Below are positions 13,825 through 18,561 of a DNA stretch of 18,561 bases, piece by piece (position 1 is the stretch's first letter; each line of letters starts with the position of its first letter). Location: positions 1-18,561 of the forward strand of contig JAMCTM010000043.1 of the NCBI GenBank assembly GCA_023379465.1. Direction: 5' to 3'. The notes below the pieces were generated by a model. That model searched no databases and was not told where the DNA came from. It was given only the letters and a program-made list of their open reading frames with translations. The position numbers were made by a program, and so were the translations under genes. The DNA is from Patescibacteria group bacterium. Lineage in GTDB: Bacteria; Patescibacteria; Microgenomatia; Levybacterales; UBA12049.

Positions 13825-15252
13825 TTATTTCGTCCCCCTCAGGTAAACCGCCCTCCAGGGCTGGTAATTGGAGACAAAATTGTCCGATATTATTAGTTTG
13901 CGGTCTTTATAAACCTTGCGGGTAAAATAGACATTGGCCCCCCAGGCCGCAAAATCCACCTGCTTTATTTCTCCTTTGGGAAGGTTTGGATCATCCTGGT
14001 ATAAGGCAGGCGGAGGCGGAGTTTGGTTGGTGATAACAGGAGCCGTCATCACAACCGTCCTGCCGTCCTTTTTCCCGTACAAGAGAAAGGTTAATCTATT
14101 GCTGGATGGATCAATCACACTTTGAATAAGGATATAGCTTCCCGTGTCATTTTGAAATTTAAGATCAACTGTTGGGGAGTAGATGGTCGCATCTAATCCG
14201 GGCGGAGAATCTTCTTCGTAGTACCCAACTCGGTAGGCATGGGCATGGCGTTCGACAATCGGCAGTCCCGCGTTAAGCAGTGCTCTAAAGAAGGTTGTCG
14301 AAACCTGACAGACACCTCCTCCGTCGCCCAAAACAGTTCTGCCGTTTTGTATCACATAGGCCTCCTTATAGCCGGTAAATGCGGAAATATCGCCAAGGGC
14401 TTTGTCAAAAGAAAAGATCTCATTGGGGGCAACCAGTATCCCGTTTAATCTTTGCGCCGCCAGAGCAATATTGTAAATTCTGTTGCTATCAGAACCCCGG
14501 TATAAAGATGTTCCCGATCCTATTAGTTCCTTAATGCCCAGGGTATTAGCCTTGTCGGTTGTCAAGTGCGGCTTTACTTTTGCAACGGGTATGGCTATGT
14601 TTATTTGTTTAGATGTCTGTGAATTGGTGATAGAAGCCTCAACTGTGGCCACCTCGCTTTCGAGCCTATCCATGTCTATCTTTTGTCCGTCCCTCGCGGG
14701 TTTAAAGGCAGTAACCTTATTGTCCTTAAACGTAAACAAGGCATTGACCGGTGGGATATCGAGGCTTTTCTTAAAGGGTTTAATTGCCTTTTCTAAGGCA
14801 CTCTGGGAGAAGTCGTAAGAGGCCGGCAAATCAATACCGTTAAAATATGCCTGAAAAACAATGCTTATATTGGAGAGCAGGTTATCCGAGCGGCCAATCG
14901 AAAAGGCCTGTTCTGCTAAAAGATTTGTATTGTAGCCTATGCCAAGATCACCTGATGCTACAGTTATATTTTCATTTTGGTAGGAGAATGTAATTTTTGT
15001 TTTACCGATTTGCTGGTTTTTTTGGCTAAAATACTTGGCAACCTGAGATTTGCTCTGTCCCGAAAAATTCACCCCATTTACAAAGATTCCCGGATAGACA
15101 TAGGTCTTGTATTTTTGCTCAAATACTATAAAAGCAAAACTTACAAAAAGGAAAAAACCAAGGGAAGATCCGACAAGAAACCAAATAAGGCTTTTTATGT
15201 ATTTTTTCAATTCTTTTATAAAGCGGATTTTTTGGCGAAAGACAAAATTCAT
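13825..15252 (-). CDS. VanW family protein with PG-binding-like domain
   Basis: This 475-aa envelope protein has a short basic cytoplasmic N-terminus and one transmembrane helix (about 21-44). A PG_binding_4-like region (about 60-225) follows, then the VanW domain (about 240-370) with the signature LGDGGGVCQVSTTFFRALL (308-326) and the H-A-H-AYRVGYY stretch. The C-terminal part (about 370-475) has beta-rich, G5-like character. VanW is named from vancomycin-resistance clusters, but its function is unsettled; attachment to or sensing of cell wall is an inference. It heads the operon that ends with tsaD and diverges from the solute-binding protein gene, sharing an overlapping promoter region. 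Confidence 0.87.
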   Translation of the reverse strand: MNFVFRQKIRFIKELKKYIKSLIWFLVGSSLGFFLFVSFAFIVFEQKYKTYVYPGIFVNGVNFSGQSKSQVAKYFSQKNQQIGKTKITFSYQNENITVASGDLGIGYNTNLLAEQAFSIGRSDNLLSNISIVFQAYFNGIDLPASYDFSQSALEKAIKPFKKSLDIPPVNALFTFKDNKVTAFKPARDGQKIDMDRLESEVATVEASITNSQTSKQINIAIPVAKVKPHLTTDKANTLGIKELIGSGTSLYRGSDSNRIYNIALAAQRLNGILVAPNEIFSFDKALGDISAFTGYKEAYVIQNGRTVLGDGGGVCQVSTTFFRALLNAGLPIVERHAHAYRVGYYEEDSPPGLDATIYSPTVDLKFQNDTGSYILIQSVIDPSSNRLTFLLYGKKDGRTVVMTAPVITNQTPPPPALYQDDPNLPKGEIKQVDFAAWGANVYFTRKVYKDRKLIISDNFVSNYQPWRAVYLRGTK

Positions 15253-15288
15253 TTGATCTTGGGCTTTTAATATTATACTATAAAGTCT
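15252..15288. promoter_or_regulatory. Overlapping divergent promoters for vanW (-) and solute-binding protein (+)
   Basis: A TATACT (15274-15279) on the plus strand ends 9 nt before the ATG at 15289. A TATAAT (15277-15272) on the minus strand faces vanW. The two -10 boxes overlap in TATTATACTATAA. The -35 boxes are weak (TTTGAT at 15252-15257 on plus). Confidence 0.5.
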
Positions 15289-16659
15289 ATGGATGAGAAT
15301 ACAGTCTATCAGGCGCCCTCACCCCAGATGCCATCCCCAGAGCCTGAGATTACCGGTTCGGGAATTAATCCCCTGTCAAGTATTAAAATAATTTTAGGCA
15401 TTATTGTTTTCGCGTTTATTATCTTTGCTTTTCTTTCTTTTGTTCTTCCCAGATTGAGAATGACCCAAAAGGAACATGTAACCCTAACCTATTGGGGTTT
15501 GTGGGAAGGCAAAGGCGTTATGGATCCTGTTATAGCCGATTTTCAAAGACAGCATCCGAACGTAACTGTTAGATATGTTGAAGAAGATCCCAAACAATAT
15601 CGGGAGAGACTAATCACCCGCATTAAAAACGGCAATGGGCCTGATATATTCCGTTTTCATAATACGTGGCTGCCCATGCTTAGCGGCTATCTTTTACCCC
15701 TGCCGACAGATGTTATCAGCAAAAGCGATTTTGATAATTTTTTCTATCCCGTTGCCGGAGCCGATTTGACGAAAAACGGAGCGATTTACGGCATACCTTT
15801 GGAAATAGACACGCTTTCCCTTTTTGTTAACACTAATCTTTTTAAATCAGCCGGTCTTTCTGTTCCTCAAACATGGGATGAATTTATAACGGATTGCCGG
15901 CACCTTACCGTTAAGAATCAAGAAGGAAAGATTATGACAGCCGGTTGCGCCATGGGAACCTTCAGCAACGTCACCCACGCCCCGGATATAATTTCCCTGC
16001 TTTTTAAGCAGAACGGGGCGGATCTTGAAAATCTTTCGGCCTCTAATTATGCCTCGCAGGCTCTTGATTTCTATACCTCGTTTGCCAAAGGTGACGCGGT
16101 TTGGAATTCCACCCTTGATCCCTCTATTCTTGCTTTTGCCAAGGGCAATTTGGCAATGTATTTTGGCTACTCATGGGATATATTTACCATAAAATCTATT
16201 AACAATAATTTAAACTTTAAGATTTTTTCCGTGCCGCACCTGCCAGGGGCTGGTGAGAGCGAAACAATAGCCAGTTACTGGGCGGAGGGTGTTTCGGCAA
16301 AGACCGCGCATCAGAGTCAAGCCCTGGATTTTATGAAATTCTTATCGCAAAAAGAAACCGAGGAGAAACTCTTTTTGGAAGAGTCAAAGACAAGACTGTT
16401 TGGAGAGCCTTACGGAAGGAAGGATCTGGCGAATCTTCTTAGCGCCAGCACCTATCTTGCTCCTTTTGTCGAGCAGGCGCCCAATGCCTCCTCTTCTTTT
16501 TTTGCCAGCGACACCTATGATGACGGGCTGAACGCCAAAATGAATGCTTATCTTGGCAATGCGGTATCTTCGGTGCTTTCAGATACTTCTTCTCAAACTG
16601 CTGTTGATACCCTTTCGCAGGGAGTATCTCAGGTTTTAAGCCAATACGGAGTAAGGTAA
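15289..16659 (+). CDS. Membrane-anchored extracellular solute-binding protein (family 1)
   Basis: This is the ABC-type substrate receptor for sugar uptake systems of the MalE/UgpB kind. The 456-aa product has a cytoplasmic Pro-rich N-terminus, one transmembrane helix (about 32-54) and no lipobox cysteine, so it is tethered by an uncleaved anchor. The binding domain shows VTLTYWGLWEGKGVMDPVI, FQRQHPNVTVRYVEEDP, NGNGPDIFRFHNTWLP and YGIPLEIDTLSLFVNTNLF. Later come FAKGNLAMYFGYSWD and SYWAEGVSAKTAHQ with QALDFMKFLSQKE. No permease or ATPase gene follows in the window. A TATACT box 9 nt before the ATG suggests a leaderless mRNA. The ligand is unknown; a carbohydrate is the family default. Confidence 0.88.
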   Translation: MDENTVYQAPSPQMPSPEPEITGSGINPLSSIKIILGIIVFAFIIFAFLSFVLPRLRMTQKEHVTLTYWGLWEGKGVMDPVIADFQRQHPNVTVRYVEEDPKQYRERLITRIKNGNGPDIFRFHNTWLPMLSGYLLPLPTDVISKSDFDNFFYPVAGADLTKNGAIYGIPLEIDTLSLFVNTNLFKSAGLSVPQTWDEFITDCRHLTVKNQEGKIMTAGCAMGTFSNVTHAPDIISLLFKQNGADLENLSASNYASQALDFYTSFAKGDAVWNSTLDPSILAFAKGNLAMYFGYSWDIFTIKSINNNLNFKIFSVPHLPGAGESETIASYWAEGVSAKTAHQSQALDFMKFLSQKETEEKLFLEESKTRLFGEPYGRKDLANLLSASTYLAPFVEQAPNASSSFFASDTYDDGLNAKMNAYLGNAVSSVLSDTSSQTAVDTLSQGVSQVLSQYGVR

Positions 16660-16666
16660 GAACTCT

Positions 16667-16693
16667 GAATTCCCACCTGGAAGGTGGGAATTC
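16667..16693 (+). repeat. REP-like hairpin, copy 1
   Basis: The perfect 12-bp inverted repeat GAATTCCCACCT / AGGTGGGAATTC is separated by loop GGA. It lies 7 nt after the solute-binding protein stop and 20 nt before the transposase ATG. It differs from the other copies at both paired positions (A-T in place of G-C), so pairing is kept. Confidence 0.9.
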
Positions 16694-16713
16694 GATATGA
16701 TAGCATTAACTTA

Positions 16714-17361
16714 ATGATAAATCCTCCGTTTGTTAATTCCTATTATTATCATATCTACAATAGAGGTGTTGAAAAGCGAAACATTTTTATGGATGGTTGG
16801 GATTATTCCCGTTTTATGGAAACATTGGATTTTTATCGTAAATGTCCTCAGCCGCAGAAGCTCTCCGATTTTAGAAGAAAAGCTATTTCGTTTAAAGAGG
16901 TTAGAGATCAACAAGAACTGGTTAAAATTTTTGTATATTGTTTGATGCCGAACCATTTTCATCTTTTAGCCCAGCAATTAGCCGATGGAGGAATAACTTC
17001 TTTTGTTAGCAATCTGGCAAACAGTTATACAAGGTATTTTAATACTAAACATAAGCGTGTTGGAGCTTTATTTCAGGGAGCATTTAAAGCAAAACTAATA
17101 AAAACGGACGAATATTTACTGCAGGTGTCAAAGTACATTCATCGCAATCCCCGTTCTCTTTTGCAGTGGAAGAACAAGACGTATCCTTATTCTTCGTATC
17201 GTTATTATCTTTCTTCGGAAAAGCATGCATTCTGCAATACGGATTTTATTCTATCTTATTTTTCCCAAACAAACCCTAGCTTAACCTACAGAGCATTTGT
17301 GGAAGAAGATCAAGTTATAGATCCAAATATTTCTGCTTTATTAATTGATGAAGATGAATAA
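16714..17361 (+). CDS. REP-associated tyrosine transposase (RAYT, Y1_Tnp/HUH family)
   Basis: This single-strand DNA transposase-like protein (IS200/IS605-related Y1 HUH superfamily) is associated with REP hairpins, which such enzymes bind and nick. The 215-aa product has YYHIYNRGVEKRNIF (11-25), the metal-binding HUH motif in CLMPNHFHLL (H81-F-H83), SYTRYFNTKHKRVGALFQGAFKAKLI (104-129) and the catalytic tyrosine in KYIHRNP (Y141). The ATG at 16714 gives a standard N-terminus, MINPPFVNSYYYHIYNRG. A GTG inside the upstream hairpin is in frame but less likely. The gene is flanked by hairpin copies 1 and 2 in the same orientation. It appears intact. Confidence 0.92.
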   Translation: MINPPFVNSYYYHIYNRGVEKRNIFMDGWDYSRFMETLDFYRKCPQPQKLSDFRRKAISFKEVRDQQELVKIFVYCLMPNHFHLLAQQLADGGITSFVSNLANSYTRYFNTKHKRVGALFQGAFKAKLIKTDEYLLQVSKYIHRNPRSLLQWKNKTYPYSSYRYYLSSEKHAFCNTDFILSYFSQTNPSLTYRAFVEEDQVIDPNISALLIDEDE

Positions 17362-17373
17362 TAAAATCCTTGC

Positions 17374-17424
17374 CTTTAACTGAGTTCCCACCTGGAAGGT
17401 GGGAACTCAAAGGTGGGAACTCAG
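17374..17424 (+). repeat. REP-like hairpin, copy 2, with duplicated 3' arm
   Basis: The inverted repeat GAGTTCCCACCT / AGGTGGGAACTC (17382-17408, loop GGA) is followed by an exact second copy of the 3' arm, so AGGTGGGAACTCA occurs at 17397 and again at 17411. The 5' arm CTGAGTTCCCACCT could pair with either; the second pairing is 14 bp. The element ends 13 nt before the ATG of the next gene. Confidence 0.9.
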
Positions 17425-17437
17425 AGTTTATCTCCAT

Positions 17438-18322
17438 ATGCTTGAAGGCGTAAGAAAATCAGTTGTAAGAACGCTCATTTATAGCGATATTTTTGATTAT
17501 CCGTTGACCAAAGGAGAAATCTGGAGGTTTCTAATAGCAGAAAAAACTAAACGGACGCCGTTTGAAAAGTCTTTAACCGAGTTCCCACCTGGAAGGTGGG
17601 AACTCAAAGATGGGTTGTTTTTTCTTTTGGGGCGGGGAGAAATTGTAAAGACGAGAAGAAAGAGACAGGAAATAAGCAAAAAAAAATTAGAGCTTGTCGA
17701 GAAAATTATTCGCTTCCTCTCTTTTGTACCAACGGTTTTATTTATCGGCATAAGCGGCGGGTTGTCTTTAAAGAATTCTCAAGAAGAAGATGACATTGAT
17801 TTATTTATCATCTCTTCAAGAGGAAATCTTTGGTTTACCCGCTTAATTTTGATTACTATGTTGATTCTGGTGGGGCAATATCGGGGACGTGGCAAGAAAA
17901 AATCGCAAAAAATTTGTCTTAATATGTTTCTTGACGAAGACGGATTAATGTTGCCTAAAGAAAGACAAGATTTATATACCGCTCACGAAATAGCACAGGT
18001 AATGCCGGTTTTTGAGCGAAATAATACGTATATTAAATTTTTAGATGCCAATAAATGGGTATTAAAATTCCTGCCGAATGCCTTAGATAGAGTTAGGAAT
18101 AAAGAATTGGGAGTTAAGAATAAAAAAAGCGATAGATTATTTATTATTTATTATTTATTATTTATTTTGGAACATATGGCAAAAGCCATACAGCTTTTGT
18201 CAATTAATCAGCATAAAACCATAGAAACTATTTCTGATGATCTTCTCGCCTTCCACCCCTTCGACTACAGAAGTTATGTTTTGAAGGAGTATAATAAACG
18301 CCTTAAACATTATGGTTTGTAA
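17438..18322 (+). CDS. Putative nucleotidyltransferase with N-terminal winged-helix-like region, containing a REP hairpin
   Basis: This 294-aa protein begins with a winged-helix-like segment VVRTLIYSDIFDYPLTKGEIWRFLI (9-33). A minimal nucleotidyltransferase motif GGLS-x8-DID (107-121, with D119 and D121 as likely metal ligands) follows, then a hydrophobic stretch (about 131-146) and a helical C-terminus. Its substrate is unknown. The ATG at 17438 is preferred to an in-frame GTG inside the upstream hairpin (17399). Residues 48-56 (EFPPGRWEL) are encoded by a REP-like hairpin read in frame. Residues about 218-242 are encoded by a 21-bp direct duplication and a heptamer array. The frame stays open throughout, so the gene may still be functional. 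Confidence 0.7.
   Translation: MLEGVRKSVVRTLIYSDIFDYPLTKGEIWRFLIAEKTKRTPFEKSLTEFPPGRWELKDGLFFLLGRGEIVKTRRKRQEISKKKLELVEKIIRFLSFVPTVLFIGISGGLSLKNSQEEDDIDLFIISSRGNLWFTRLILITMLILVGQYRGRGKKKSQKICLNMFLDEDGLMLPKERQDLYTAHEIAQVMPVFERNNTYIKFLDANKWVLKFLPNALDRVRNKELGVKNKKSDRLFIIYYLLFILEHMAKAIQLLSINQHKTIETISDDLLAFHPFDYRSYVLKEYNKRLKHYGL
17571..17614 (+). repeat. REP-like hairpin, copy 3, inside a coding gene
   Basis: The inverted repeat GAGTTCCCACCT / AGGTGGGAACTC (17579-17605, loop GGA) is identical to the core of copy 2. Alignment extends to 44 positions (17374-17417 against 17571-17614) with 2 mismatches. Its 27 bp add nine codons to the nucleotidyltransferase-like gene without shifting the frame. Confidence 0.92.
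18090..18163 (+). repeat. 21-bp direct duplication and heptamer array inside the nucleotidyltransferase gene
   Basis: GAGTTAGGAATAAA (18090-18103) recurs with one change at 18111-18124, a period of 21 bp. Four perfect tandem ATTATTT units follow at 18136-18163. The heptamer array is translated as part of RLFIIYYLLFI and would shift the frame if one unit were gained or lost. Confidence 0.85.
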
Positions 18323-18333
18323 TTTTTTCCTAT

Positions 18334-18364
18334 CTGAGTTCCCACCTTCCAGGTGGGAACTCAG
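18334..18364 (-). repeat. REP-like hairpin, copy 4, inverted orientation
   Basis: A perfect 14-bp inverted repeat CTGAGTTCCCACCT / AGGTGGGAACTCAG has loop TCC, the reverse complement of the GGA loop in copies 1-3, so this copy is inverted. Its flank reads AACTCTGAGTTCCC on the minus strand, matching the flank of copy 1. It ends 9 nt before the ATG of the last gene. Confidence 0.9.
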
Positions 18365-18373
18365 AGTTAAAAT

Positions 18374-18561
18374 ATGAAATATAGTTTGGTTGTCTGCGGA
18401 GGAACATTTGACCACTTTCATAAAGGCCATAGGGAATTTCTTAATTTTGCCTTATCCAAAGGCAGAAAGGTTTTAATTGGTATAACAAGTAATAAATATA
18501 TCAAAGACCAAAAGAGAGACTCCTGCATAGAGCCTTACGGTGTTAGAAAAAAATTCGTGGA
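18374..18561 (+). CDS. Pantetheine-phosphate adenylyltransferase-like nucleotidyltransferase (partial, cut by window end)
   Basis: The visible 62 codons begin MKYSLVVCGGTFDHFHKGHREFL, which contains the HxGH nucleotide-binding motif (H-K-G-H) of the HIGH superfamily. KGRKVLIGITSNKYI follows, with the T/S-N segment typical of the archaeal-type phosphopantetheine adenylyltransferase family (COG1019). That family makes dephospho-CoA from phosphopantetheine. Only the N-terminal half is in view, so other cytidylyl- or adenylyltransferases are possible. The ATG follows hairpin copy 4 by 9 nt with no Shine-Dalgarno site; no clear promoter is visible. Confidence 0.75.
   Translation, partial: MKYSLVVCGGTFDHFHKGHREFLNFALSKGRKVLIGITSNKYIKDQKRDSCIEPYGVRKKFV

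Noticed and set aside
16667..16693. Hairpin copy 1 as an intrinsic terminator of the solute-binding protein gene
   Set aside because: The stem is strong but GATATGAT follows, not a T tract, and the same hairpin occurs inside a coding gene.
16667..18364. CRISPR array from the repeated hairpins
   Set aside because: Copies are irregularly spaced by hundreds of bases with genes between them, differ in orientation, and no cas genes are present.

Overview
The window looks like chromosomal DNA of a Candidate Phyla Radiation (Patescibacteria) bacterium, probably Microgenomates-like. This is an inference from gene content and style: a membrane-anchorless RNase Y, a VanW protein, a membrane-tethered solute-binding protein without permeases, few Shine-Dalgarno sites, many promoters whose -10 box sits only 6-10 nt before the start codon, and a REP-associated tyrosine transposase with hairpin repeats. 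UGA is used as a stop (recA, tsaD), which argues against the UGA-recoding Gracilibacteria and SR1 lineages.

Left part (1-5820): a minus-strand tRNA-Pro(GGG) diverges from recA-recX, followed by a structured leader and RNase Y (rny). A minus-strand YdcF/DUF218 protein has its own near-consensus promoter. HU is followed by a clear intrinsic terminator. An AI-2E-type permease gene has an in-frame TAA inside its first membrane helix. Its 3' end overlaps the 3' end of a convergent RNase P RNA gene (rnpB) by 16 bp.

Middle (5821-13814): four genes or groups lie mostly on the minus strand. They are a UvrD-type helicase fused to a RecB-like, probably Fe-S, nuclease; a MidA/NDUFAF7-like methyltransferase; RmuC; and the end of a compact operon read VanW, HldE/RfaE-like nucleotidyltransferase, DUF192, tsaD. 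A small plus-strand DUF378 membrane protein sits between rmuC and tsaD.

Right part (13815-18561): the vanW gene and a solute-binding protein gene diverge from overlapping promoters. An accessory stretch follows with a RAYT-type HUH transposase and four hairpin repeats: one before the transposase gene, one after it, one in frame inside the next coding gene, and one inverted before the last, partial gene. The hairpins share 12-14 bp stems and a 3-nt loop, and one copy carries a paired change in both arms that preserves the stem. This REP-RAYT neighbourhood is the most distinctive system in the window.

A second theme is short heptamer tandem arrays (4 x 7 bp) inside recX and inside the nucleotidyltransferase gene that carries the repeat. 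DNA-repair and genome-maintenance genes are over-represented (recA, recX, helicase-nuclease, rmuC, HU), but they are not in one operon.
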